From positions 1 through 35,818 of IMG/VR virus record IMGVR_UViG_3300023184_000310: DNA of 35,818 bases; one strand, written 5' to 3'. This stretch comes from a virus. Below the pieces are notes generated by a model. That model saw only the letters and a program-made list of their open reading frames with translations. It was not told where the DNA came from and ran no database searches. Of this stretch, positions 13,656 through 20,284 are shown one piece after another. Positions within the stretch are counted from its first letter, which is position 1. Each line of letters starts with the position of its first letter. The translations under genes and the position numbers were made by a program.

Positions 13656-14594
13656 TTATTTCCATTCAAGATTAGCCATCAATTCCGTGAGGCATGCGGC
13701 CGTGTTGAGTTCTTTGTCAGCAACAAATGCTGCCTTGAATTGGTAGTCAGCCAATGTGATGACCGCAACTGGGACCGACTGGGGTTGTGCCACGTCAGTT
13801 ATGCACTCATAGATCGACTTGAAGATCTGTGCAGAATCAATGTCATTATTGTTTACGACCCAAGCGCGCATGGCTCGAAAGTCTTTTTCCTTGAGCGCCT
13901 TGACCAATGCCTGAATATTAGAGTCGGACAGAGCAACCAGAATCGATGAGGAGATCTCACCAGATGTCGCATGGCGCTGACATTCATTCAGACACCGTCT
14001 CCAGTCAGGAGCGTATCTGATCACAAGTTCCGCGAGTATCTTATCAGTGAACTTAACATTCTCAGTGGTCAGGATCTTCTTCAGACGAGCATGAAAGCCT
14101 CCAGCCAGAGTCGCCAAATCTTTCTTGGTCGTATTGAACTCGATCACCGAACAACGAGAATGCAGAGGCTCAATGATGCGATTCTTAAAATTACATGTCA
14201 GAATGAATCGGCAGTTGGCCGAGAACTCTTCGATGAATGCACGAAGCGCGGGTTGAGTTGACTGCGGATTCAGATAGTCGGCCTCATCGAGTATCACTAC
14301 CTTATATGAGCCACCATCCAAAGACACGGTCGATGCAAAGTGCTTGATCTTATTTCGAAGCACATCAATGCCAGATTCTTCTGATCCGTTGATCAGGATG
14401 TAGTCTAGGTTCAACATGTTGCATAATGCACGAGCCACGGTCGTCTTGCCTAGACCAGCGGTACCGGTCAACAACATGTTGTGCATCTGTCCAGTCTTGA
14501 CGATCTCGTTGAATGTCTTCTTGAGAGATTCAGGAAGCACACATTCATCGATCGTCTGCGGACGATACTTTTCTGTCCAAAGGAATTCATTCAT
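13656..14594 (-). CDS. 44: Clamp-loader ATPase large subunit, gp44-like, 312 aa
   Basis: An AAA+ ATPase that opens and loads the gp45 clamp. EKYRPQTIDECVLP opens the protein; the Walker A loop is LTGTAGLGKTT (42-52), Walker B VVILDEAD, sensor 1 FILTCNF and the arginine finger is in LHSRCSVIEF. The C-terminal collar is helical, ending MANLEWK. The length is close to T4 gp44 (319). Promoter P5 and a hairpin lie in the 56-base gap upstream, so it can be transcribed separately from gp45. Confidence 0.96.
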   Translation of the reverse strand: MNEFLWTEKYRPQTIDECVLPESLKKTFNEIVKTGQMHNMLLTGTAGLGKTTVARALCNMLNLDYILINGSEESGIDVLRNKIKHFASTVSLDGGSYKVVILDEADYLNPQSTQPALRAFIEEFSANCRFILTCNFKNRIIEPLHSRCSVIEFNTTKKDLATLAGGFHARLKKILTTENVKFTDKILAELVIRYAPDWRRCLNECQRHATSGEISSSILVALSDSNIQALVKALKEKDFRAMRAWVVNNNDIDSAQIFKSIYECITDVAQPQSVPVAVITLADYQFKAAFVADKELNTAACLTELMANLEWK

Positions 14595-14603
14595 AATATA
14601 GAG

Positions 14604-14635
14604 AGGCCGAACGACAGATCATCCATCGTCCGGCC
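14604..14635 (-). repeat. Hairpin in the gp44 leader
   Basis: GGCCGGACGA pairs with TCGTTCGGCC (ten pairs, one G-U) around a loop of about 11 bases. It begins three bases past the -10 of promoter P5 and so covers the transcription start. It could be a 5' stabilising stem or a dyad operator. Confidence 0.65.
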
Positions 14636-14637
14636 AT

Positions 14638-14666
14638 ATTGTACCACAGTTTAGTCAGTCTGTACA
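14638..14666 (-). promoter_or_regulatory. Early-type promoter P5 of gp44 (TGTACA-17-TACAAT)
   Basis: TGTACA (14666-14661), 17 bases, TACAAT (14643-14638). The -35 lies inside the 3' end of the GroES-like gene, making this an internal promoter that lets gp44-gp62-regA be expressed apart from gp45. Confidence 0.65.
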
Positions 14667-14923
14667 GCTAAAAGATCAGCTGATTTGATCGAGAAGTAAT
14701 CCTTCCCGTCAAGCGTGATCGGACTGGCCGAGCGGGCGGATGCCCACACGCGACAGCCAGGTTTCACTTCTTCCGGAATATCCTTTGAAGTGCCGACAGC
14801 CACGACGACCAACTTGGACATCTTCTCTTCAGGCAAGATGAGCAACGTGTCTTTGCTCTGTACTGTTTCAACAACACTCTCTAGGATGATTCTATCACCT
14901 AGGATTTTTGATGTGAGTGCCAT
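14651..14923 (-). CDS. Co-chaperonin, GroES / T4 gp31-like, 90 aa
   Basis: LGDRIILESVVET, then a short mobile-loop-like stretch QSKDTLLILPEEKMSKLVVVAV, GTSKDIPEEVKPGCRVW, and TLDGKDYFSIKSADLLAV reproduce the GroES fold order. T4 gp31 replaces host GroES for folding of capsid protein gp23, and the same role is inferred here since a gp23 is encoded in the window. GroES is about 97 residues and gp31 111, so this is a compact version. It lies two bases downstream of a conserved small gene in the replication operon. Confidence 0.82.
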   Translation of the reverse strand: MALTSKILGDRIILESVVETVQSKDTLLILPEEKMSKLVVVAVGTSKDIPEEVKPGCRVWASARSASPITLDGKDYFSIKSADLLAVQTD

Positions 14924-14925
14924 AA

Positions 14926-15183
14926 TTATTGTGCAGCAGCGTCGGTAGTCGTCGCAGATTCAGGAGCAGGAGTCTCTGCAACCGGAGCGGCAGGCGTATT
15001 CTGTTTCACCCAAGCGTCCACCTTGTTACGATAGGAACCGATCATTTGCAGTTCTTCACCGGCAAAGGCGCCGCGCTTAGAAGCCGCATCAATGATCTGC
15101 ACGATGAACGCAATATCGGCGATACCGAGTGCAATGGCTTGAGGTTCAGGGGTAGGTGTAGTAGTAGTAGTTTCAGTTGACAT
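14926..15183 (-). CDS. Conserved small protein downstream of gp45, 85 aa
   Basis: A low-complexity N-terminus (Thr/Pro-rich) and C-terminus (Ala/Thr/Pro-rich) flank a helical core AIALGIADIAFIVQIIDAAS, KRGAFAGEELQMIGSYRNKV. I recall proteins with the IVQIID-x-x-S-K-R-G-A-F core beside gp45 in T4-like marine phages; function unknown. The start has an A-rich leader (AATAGAATAAATT) and no ribosome site. Confidence 0.68.
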   Translation of the reverse strand: MSTETTTTTPTPEPQAIALGIADIAFIVQIIDAASKRGAFAGEELQMIGSYRNKVDAWVKQNTPAAPVAETPAPESATTTDAAAQ

Positions 15184-15197
15184 AATTTATTCTATTG

Positions 15198-15875
15198 TTA
15201 GTTGATGGTTGAGGTTTTCTCTAGGGCAATGAAATACGTAACATCATTGGTCGTATGTTTCCACTGCGAGATCAGTTTCGACGAGATGCTCACGGTATAA
15301 TCACCGCTCAGCAGCTTGAGATTAGCAATCAAGAATTGAAAGCTAAACGTGCTCTTGAATGCATTGCTCTTGTCGAGCGCTATAGTATATGTATTCGACG
15401 AGGCATCCTTGGGATCGCGGATGGCAATGTTTATTTTACCCTTCTCGCCTTCAATCGCCAGGATCGAATGACCGAGTGCGGATGCTGCTTTGCGAACCTT
15501 GGCGAGAACGTCAGCCGAGATAGGCACAACTAATTCCGCTTCAGGCATGGTGATTGCCTTGGTCGGGGCAGTGAGCACCGAGGGATTCGCAAAGCGATAC
15601 CGAATGCATGTGCTATAATCTTTGTCAGAGATCACCACAGAGTCGGTGGTGAATTCGAGTTGAGGATCATCGACGAGTGAGAGTGCCGATAGGAATTCAT
15701 TCAGGTCGTACACGCCGAATGTGCTGGTGAACTTCTCGGCCACCTTGGAGGTCGCCATGATGTTCTTGGCTTCCGCAATAGTCGCCAGTTGAGATCCTTC
15801 TTTGACGACCAGATTAGGATTGATCGAGGCGAAGTTCTTCAGGATGTCTAGGGTTTGTGTGGTCAATTTGAGCAT
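15198..15875 (-). CDS. 45: Sliding clamp, gp45-like, 225 aa
   Basis: The trimeric clamp tethers DNA polymerase and, in T4, activates late transcription with gp55 and gp33. The match to T4 gp45 (228 residues) includes TLDILKNFASINPNLVVKEG, VYDLNEFLSALSLVDDPQL, FANPSVLTAPTKAI, a central VRKAASALGHSILAI and FKSTFSFQFLIANLKLLSGD. The start has the A-rich leader AACAACCAAATAAATT and no ribosome site. It is followed by the 85-residue gene, GroES-like, gp44 and gp62. Confidence 0.95.
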   Translation of the reverse strand: MLKLTTQTLDILKNFASINPNLVVKEGSQLATIAEAKNIMATSKVAEKFTSTFGVYDLNEFLSALSLVDDPQLEFTTDSVVISDKDYSTCIRYRFANPSVLTAPTKAITMPEAELVVPISADVLAKVRKAASALGHSILAIEGEKGKINIAIRDPKDASSNTYTIALDKSNAFKSTFSFQFLIANLKLLSGDYTVSISSKLISQWKHTTNDVTYFIALEKTSTIN

Positions 15876-15881
15876 AATAAT

Positions 15882-16229
15882 TTATTTGGTTGTTGATCGT
15901 AGATAGTCTACGGCTTTTTGTGATGTGCCTAACTGATATTCAATCAGGAATAACAGACAGGTGGCCGCGTGAGCGGCATGAGCAAAGCCAGATTCAGGAT
16001 CATTGACTTCGCCCCGAGCGATCGCCCAGATGTGCCTCTGAGCCGCATCATAGTATCGCTTCGGTGAATTCTCTACATGCCTCCAATTGTTTGGAGCATA
16101 TTTGTTGGCGCCATAACTGAGTACCTTGGCGACTTCTTCCAAAGCGAATGCTGGGATCAAGCCGTATTCAGGCTTGCCAGAATCAAACTTAACACCAATC
16201 GGTGCAGTTGAATAATTTTTGGGACTCAT
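15882..16229 (-). CDS. dATP/dGTP diphosphohydrolase-like (DUF5664 / MazZ-type), 115 aa
   Basis: KFDSGKPEYGLIPAFALEEV, AKVLSYGANKYAPNNWRHV, RYYDAAQRHIWAIARGE and SGFAHAAHAATCLLFLIEY are the hallmarks of the DUF5664 family, some members of which hydrolyse dATP/dGTP and serve base-Z phages. ATG 16229 is chosen because the longer frame would start inside the perfect hairpin at 16241-16278. With the MazG-like and gp42-like genes it is part of a dNTP-pool theme. No PurZ-like gene is in the window, so a Z genome is not indicated. Confidence 0.8.
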   Translation of the reverse strand: MSPKNYSTAPIGVKFDSGKPEYGLIPAFALEEVAKVLSYGANKYAPNNWRHVENSPKRYYDAAQRHIWAIARGEVNDPESGFAHAAHAATCLLFLIEYQLGTSQKAVDYLRSTTK

Positions 16230-16240
16230 AAAAGTAACTC

Positions 16241-16278
16241 GGTGCCGGACTCGCTCGATCATTCTCGAGTCCGGCACC
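16241..16278 (-). terminator. Perfect 13-bp hairpin between two genes
   Basis: GGTGCCGGACTCG pairs with CGAGTCCGGCACC around a 12-base loop. It lies 18 bases after the winged-helix gene and 11 bases before ATG 16229. The following sequence GAGTTACTTTT is only weakly U-rich, so a partial terminator or an RNA-processing stem is possible. Confidence 0.65.
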
Positions 16279-16296
16279 AGAGTGGTTAGCCTAGGA

Positions 16297-16551
16297 TTAG
16301 GCGTTCAAGCGGTACTTGTTGACGGTACCGGTTGCGGTCTTGCGCGGGTTCGAGTAGATCGCGAAGCCATCGTTACGGAGGCTACGGACCACGGCGGACG
16401 GATTAGCGATACCGGCCTGGCGCGCTTCGCTGGCAGACACCTCGATGCCTTCAGACAGGACGGCGATCAGAGCCGCGTACTGCGTGTTGTTTTTGAGGTA
16501 GTTGCTGAGCGTTTTGGTTGCGTTTTTCATTGTGTGTTGTTGTTTTGTCAT
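16297..16551 (-). CDS. Small winged-helix DNA-binding protein, 84 aa (start may be 16530)
   Basis: After a basic N-terminus, NTQYAALIAVLSEGIEVSAS starts a helix-turn-helix: EARQAGIANPSAVVRSLRND is the recognition part and GFAIYSN..TVNKYRL the wing. This layout is common in small phage regulators. ATG 16551 gives 84 residues. ATG 16530 gives 77 and follows the CAA-rich leader typical of other genes here. It is expressed from P6 with a 5' hairpin and stands first in the clamp/clamp-loader operon, so a regulatory role over replication genes is a reasonable inference. Confidence 0.72.
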   Translation of the reverse strand: MTKQQHTMKNATKTLSNYLKNNTQYAALIAVLSEGIEVSASEARQAGIANPSAVVRSLRNDGFAIYSNPRKTATGTVNKYRLNA

Positions 16552-16570
16552 CGGCTTGTTTTCTTGTTTG

Positions 16571-16605
16571 TCTCACCAGTGCCAAGCCTTACCGCACTTG
16601 TGAGA
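16571..16605 (-). repeat. 5'-terminal hairpin of the P6 transcript
   Basis: TCTCAC-A-AGTGC pairs with GCACT-G-GTGAGA around an 11-base loop. The outer stem begins at the expected start point of P6, so the mRNA would carry a stem at its very 5' end. It could protect the message or regulate it. Confidence 0.65.
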
Positions 16606-16609
16606 GATT

Positions 16610-16638
16610 ATTATACCACACTTTGGAGCGAATGTACA
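16610..16638 (-). promoter_or_regulatory. Early-type promoter P6 (TGTACA-17-TATAAT)
   Basis: TGTACA (16638-16633), 17 bases, TATAAT (16615-16610). It heads the winged-helix, pyrophosphohydrolase and clamp operon. Its -35 is the loop of the inverted repeat at 16618-16649. Confidence 0.75.
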
Positions 16639-16649
16639 CTCCAAAGTGT
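16618..16649 (-). repeat. Perfect 11-bp inverted repeat over promoter P6
   Basis: ACACTTTGGAG and CTCCAAAGTGT enclose ten bases that include TGTACA. It lies 11 bases after the CobS-like stop. It could end CobS-like transcripts, or be an operator masking the -35 of P6; no U tract follows the stem. Confidence 0.75.
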
Positions 16650-16660
16650 AGCTATTTTAC

Positions 16661-17860
16661 TTAGAACGGAGATTCGGTCGTTGTCGGAGCCGGAGTCGCT
16701 TCAGCGGCCGGAGCCGGAGGAGTGATCGAGGCATCGATCTTTGAGTAGAGATCCAGGAATGCGTTACGCGTGTCGGTATCAAAGCGCGCAATGCACAGTT
16801 GGATGGACCGGGCACGATCCCCGAAGATCGCAAATGTCTGAGCAATGTGACAGAGACGGCGAGTCGACACGACTTCCTCAATGGCCTCAGACTCAAAAGT
16901 CTTACGGATCACCGTGGACCACGCCACAAGCTTGTCTGCAAAGTCCTCGTCGAGCTTGCCGAATTTCTCCATGTGCTTCACGACGATCTTGCGTTCCACT
17001 GCCTGAGCCGCATAGGGCTGTTCAATGGTGGCCACGAACCGTTCGAGGAATGCCTCGTCGATAATGGTGGCAGCCGCAAAGCGACCGTCGTCAGATCCAC
17101 GGCCTTTGGTATTGGCGGTGGCGATAATGTTGAAGCCGGGTGCGGGATGCACGACTTGACCGGTTTTCTTGACAAGTACCGGCTTGCCTTCCAAGATCCC
17201 CTGCATACACATGATCTTGTTGGAGCCACGATCGATCTCGTCGATCAGGAGGATGCAACCACGTTCCATAGCCTTGAGGACGGGTCCCTTGCAGAACACG
17301 GTCTCGCCACCGAGGAGGCGGAAGCCACCGATCAGGTCGTCCTCGTCGGTCTCGGGAGAGATCTGGACGCGGATGTATTCACGCTTGAGTTTGGCACACG
17401 CCTGCTCGACCATGGTCGTCTTGCCGTTACCGGAGAGACCGGAGATATAGATCGGATAAAAGAGCTGCGACTGGATCGCCTTGAGGACGGTGTCGTATTC
17501 GCCCCAGCGGACAAAGGTCGGATCGACCTCGGGCACGTATGCGTCGTCATTCATGGTCGAGGTGACGGACTGAGCGAGCTTGAAGACTGCAGACGGAGCC
17601 TGGACCGGTGTCGGCTCAGAGGGAGCCGGCTGGGCAGCCGCGGCATTGATCCGACCGCCGATGGTGACGGTGCCGACCTTGGAGATGTCGTACGCGCCAC
17701 GGCCGGATCGAGTCCGACTCGTCAGCAGATTCTCATTGATCTCCTGCCACGTGGCACCGAGATCACGGGCGGTGGTGGAGATGATGTCACGATGCCAGAC
17801 ATTTTGGCCCGGACTCCGTTCGCGGAGTTTTTGGATGGTTTGTTCAATCACGTATTTCAT
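16661..17860 (-). CDS. CobS/MoxR-like AAA+ ATPase, 399 aa
   Basis: The AAA+ core begins near residue 110. Walker A is GLSGNGKTT (141-149), Walker B GCILLIDEID (201-210), sensor 1 NIIATAN (244-250), and IIDEAFLERF gives the arginine-finger region. The GRGSDDGRFAAAT loop is typical of CobS- and MoxR-type proteins. Bacterial CobS works with CobT in cobaltochelatase; phage versions are often called cobS but have not, to my knowledge, been shown to insert cobalt. The N-terminal 68 residues (RERSPGQNVWHRDIISTTAR) form a separate helical domain, and a Pro/Ala linker follows. The C-terminal tail is Pro/Ala/Thr-rich. It is read just downstream of the CobT-like gene, as expected for a partner pair. G+C is high here (35 of 60 in one line). 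Confidence 0.88.
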   Translation of the reverse strand: MKYVIEQTIQKLRERSPGQNVWHRDIISTTARDLGATWQEINENLLTSRTRSGRGAYDISKVGTVTIGGRINAAAAQPAPSEPTPVQAPSAVFKLAQSVTSTMNDDAYVPEVDPTFVRWGEYDTVLKAIQSQLFYPIYISGLSGNGKTTMVEQACAKLKREYIRVQISPETDEDDLIGGFRLLGGETVFCKGPVLKAMERGCILLIDEIDRGSNKIMCMQGILEGKPVLVKKTGQVVHPAPGFNIIATANTKGRGSDDGRFAAATIIDEAFLERFVATIEQPYAAQAVERKIVVKHMEKFGKLDEDFADKLVAWSTVIRKTFESEAIEEVVSTRRLCHIAQTFAIFGDRARSIQLCIARFDTDTRNAFLDLYSKIDASITPPAPAAEATPAPTTTESPF

Positions 17861-17882
17861 AATGTATTCTAACTATGCTAAT

Positions 17883-17911
17883 ATTGTACCAAGATCTGAG
17901 TAAATGTACAC
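17883..17911 (-). promoter_or_regulatory. Early-type promoter P7 (GTGTAC-17-TACAAT)
   Basis: GTGTAC (17911-17906), 17 bases, TACAAT (17888-17883), 23 bases before the CobS-like ATG 17860. It is part of repeat cassette R2. Confidence 0.7.
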
Positions 17912-17963
17912 AAAAAAGTGCAACTATTTTCGTGTTGATTATCAACAACTTATACGCGTTTCA
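17883..17963 (-). repeat. Promoter-bearing intergenic repeat R2
   Basis: From the CobT-like stop codon to the -10 of P7, near-identical to R1 and R3. It contains the 13-base palindrome GTTGAT-A-ATCAAC (17934-17946), followed by GAAAATAGTTGCACTTTTTT and GTGTACATTT. Confidence 0.92.
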
Positions 17964-20195
17964 GGCGATCACCTGGCTGAATTTGGAGAGCACCACGCGC
18001 TGCGTGCGCTTTGAGTTGTTGAATTCGGTGAAGGCGCGGGCCAGTTTGCCCTGAGATTTTCTTACATCCACAACCTCAAAGTCGGTATCGAACTCGTCGT
18101 CCGTGTCGATGTTGAGATCCTTACCGGCGGCCAGCACGTAATACTCGTCGAAGCCGTAGCCGCCCTTGATGATCAGACAGTTGTCCTTGCGATAGGTCGC
18201 GCGGACATCTTTCGAAGTCGATATGCTCGGGAATGATTTGCGTGTGTAATCCATGGCGCGTCCCGCATATGCAATCGCTTGATTCTGAGAATTCGGAATG
18301 AAGAATCCAACGACCGTCGATCCGGTCGCTTTGCGAAGGTTCTGAATCAGTTTCTCATAGGAAAATGCATCGCCGTTCAGAGTGACTTCGGAGCCGCCGA
18401 GATTGCCCTTCATCTTCGAGGTCCGGTTGCCGCCCGCCGCCTTCATTCCAGCCTCGGTCTGATGGCGACCGAGCCCTGATCCGTCGCCGTCCGTGAGGAA
18501 CACGACGTTCATCTTCTGGACCGGATTCGCCTTGCGAAACTCGCTGACCAAGCCGTGGGCAGCCACGACACATTCCTGAAGCGGCGTGCCGGACAGACCC
18601 TCGAAGGCCGACGTCACTTGGCAATAACCGCCACCGCCGAGCTCGTGGCCGATCGCGCGACCAGGACCTTTGTAAAAGAAAGCCTGAGCGAGCGTTTGCT
18701 CGATGGCCAGATCAAATTCTGCCTTGCTCATCTTGCTCGAGAATGTCTGGATCAGTGACAGATAAGAAAGACTGATCTCATCGTGGGCCACGTTGTCGTG
18801 CAGCTTGTTGGCGATAGACGGATTCGTGAAGCCGTAGACCTCAAACGGGATGTTGAGGCTGCGGCAGAACATAACCAGGTTGACCGTGTGCTCCAGGACA
18901 TAGCCAAGCGAGTGACACATCGAGCTCGAGTAGTCGACGAACATCATCATGCCGTGATCCTTGGCATTGGCCAACTTGGTGATCGACTTGAAGATGTCCT
19001 CCGAGTAACGATATGAATGGAGCTTGGACATGTTGAGCGTGCCAGTCTTGGCGACGGACGCTCGAGAATACTGATGAGCCGCCTTGCGCATTTCGAACTC
19101 GCGAGCCAGACTGGCCACGTACTTCTTCGCAGACGCTTTGGTTTCCGTGTAGTGGGCCTTGGTCGCCGCATGATTCATGTATGCCGCATACCGCGGTTTG
19201 GTCTGGCGCGCCGCAAGCAGCTTTGCATACGGAGTGATGCAGTTATTGACGATCTCTTTGCGAGGGGCAATGAAGTGCGCGCACTCGTCCGTCTGCTGAA
19301 TTGACTTGACGGCTTGATTAAATGCTGCGGCGGTCTCCGAGGTGAGTTCCTCCTTGACAGTCGTATTACCGGCTTGGGATCCAACCGCAGGGGATTCTTG
19401 ATCTTCGGATTCGGTCGGCTGTTTGCCAGTCTCGGTGGACGGCTGATTGCCGGTAGATTCAGATTCGTCGGCCGCGTCGTCAGATTCACCCTTGGAGTCT
19501 GCCTCATCGGTCTGCTCGCCTTCGTCATCCGTATCCTGCCCGACATTGTTATTGCCAGGCTGCTGCTCGTCGCCCTGATCGGGCTCAGAAGATTTGCCGG
19601 GCTGAGTGTCGGATCCAGCCTCGTCTTGCTTGCGCTTGCCAACCATGTGCGCGATGTCCTTACAGATCTGGATCACTTCGTCGAAGTCGGCGGCTTTGAT
19701 GCAGCGATCGTAAATCGCCTGCTCGTCGGCCGTCAACTTGACGTCGATGACTTTGCCAGCCTTGGCATGAAGATTCAGGCGATCCGCAAAGCCCATCTTA
19801 GCGATGTCTTTGCCTTTGATGCCGAAGAAATTATCTGCGACCAACGTTTCGTATGCTTGACGGAACGTGGTCGCGAGGCCCGGGTACGTGTCTTGGATCA
19901 TGCGCTCAATGCGAATGTCCTCGACTATGTTGCAGATGTCGAACGGCACCTCGGGGAGTTCCTGACGGAACTTTTCTATGCCGGACGTCGGGGTGAAGAG
20001 GGCATGGCCCACCTCATGTCCGACGAGCAAGTCATAAACATTCTTGCCTGACGTCTTCCACATTGGAAGGCCAAGGACACGCGACTTGGTGTCGAAGAAT
20101 GCCGTGGCATAATTGCCGTGTTGGATCCGGAGATTTTCCTTGGCCAGAAGTTTGGCCAGCATCCCCTGCTGATTCATATTGACTTGCTCGATCAT
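17961..20195 (-). CDS. CobT-like protein with HExxH peptidase-like and VWA domains, 744 aa
   Basis: Three parts are visible. Residues 1-180 include LPMWKTSGKNVYDLLVGHEV, with HEVGHALF (60-67), a zinc-peptidase HExxH motif, and NIVEDIRIERM downstream, where the third ligand could lie. About 185-285 is a very acidic Ser/Asp/Glu/Gln-rich linker like that of CobT. The rest is a von Willebrand A domain with a MIDAS motif VDYSSSMCHS and FLTDGDGSG. Start set at ATG 20195 (MIEQVNMNQQG), seven bases past the -10 of P8, so the mRNA is probably leaderless. Bacterial CobT is a cobaltochelatase subunit, and MoxR/VWA pairs remodel protein targets. Which applies here is unknown. The gene is flanked by repeats R2 and R3. 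Confidence 0.85.
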   Translation of the reverse strand: MIEQVNMNQQGMLAKLLAKENLRIQHGNYATAFFDTKSRVLGLPMWKTSGKNVYDLLVGHEVGHALFTPTSGIEKFRQELPEVPFDICNIVEDIRIERMIQDTYPGLATTFRQAYETLVADNFFGIKGKDIAKMGFADRLNLHAKAGKVIDVKLTADEQAIYDRCIKAADFDEVIQICKDIAHMVGKRKQDEAGSDTQPGKSSEPDQGDEQQPGNNNVGQDTDDEGEQTDEADSKGESDDAADESESTGNQPSTETGKQPTESEDQESPAVGSQAGNTTVKEELTSETAAAFNQAVKSIQQTDECAHFIAPRKEIVNNCITPYAKLLAARQTKPRYAAYMNHAATKAHYTETKASAKKYVASLAREFEMRKAAHQYSRASVAKTGTLNMSKLHSYRYSEDIFKSITKLANAKDHGMMMFVDYSSSMCHSLGYVLEHTVNLVMFCRSLNIPFEVYGFTNPSIANKLHDNVAHDEISLSYLSLIQTFSSKMSKAEFDLAIEQTLAQAFFYKGPGRAIGHELGGGGYCQVTSAFEGLSGTPLQECVVAAHGLVSEFRKANPVQKMNVVFLTDGDGSGLGRHQTEAGMKAAGGNRTSKMKGNLGGSEVTLNGDAFSYEKLIQNLRKATGSTVVGFFIPNSQNQAIAYAGRAMDYTRKSFPSISTSKDVRATYRKDNCLIIKGGYGFDEYYVLAAGKDLNIDTDDEFDTDFEVVDVRKSQGKLARAFTEFNNSKRTQRVVLSKFSQVIA

Positions 20196-20201
20196 GGTAA
20201 T

Positions 20202-20230
20202 ATAATAACAAGTCTGGGCCAAATGTACAC
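20202..20230 (-). promoter_or_regulatory. Early-type promoter P8 (GTGTAC-17-TATTAT)
   Basis: GTGTAC (20230-20225), 17 bases, TATTAT (20207-20202). Six bases separate it from ATG 20195, so the first transcribed base is expected at or next to the A of the start codon. It is part of repeat cassette R3. Confidence 0.7.
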
Positions 20231-20284
20231 AAAAAAGTGCAACTATTTTCGCTGTTGATTATCAACAACTTATACGCGGAATCA
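20202..20284 (-). repeat. Promoter-bearing intergenic repeat R3
   Basis: From the gp46 stop codon to the -10 of P8, near-identical to R1 and R2, with the palindrome GTTGAT-A-ATCAAC at 20254-20266. R3 shares TTCCGCGTATAAG right after the stop with R1 and the GAAAATAGTTGCAC block with R2. Confidence 0.92.

Noticed and set aside
16799-17872. Long open frame of 357 codons on the plus strand
   Set aside because: It lies opposite the CobS-like ATPase, whose Walker motifs are clear. The GC-rich codon pattern of that gene leaves the antisense frame open by chance, and the product is of no known type.
19314-20051. Open frame of 245 codons on the plus strand
   Set aside because: Antisense to the CobT-like gene and its acidic linker; Arg/Leu/Gly-rich shadow.
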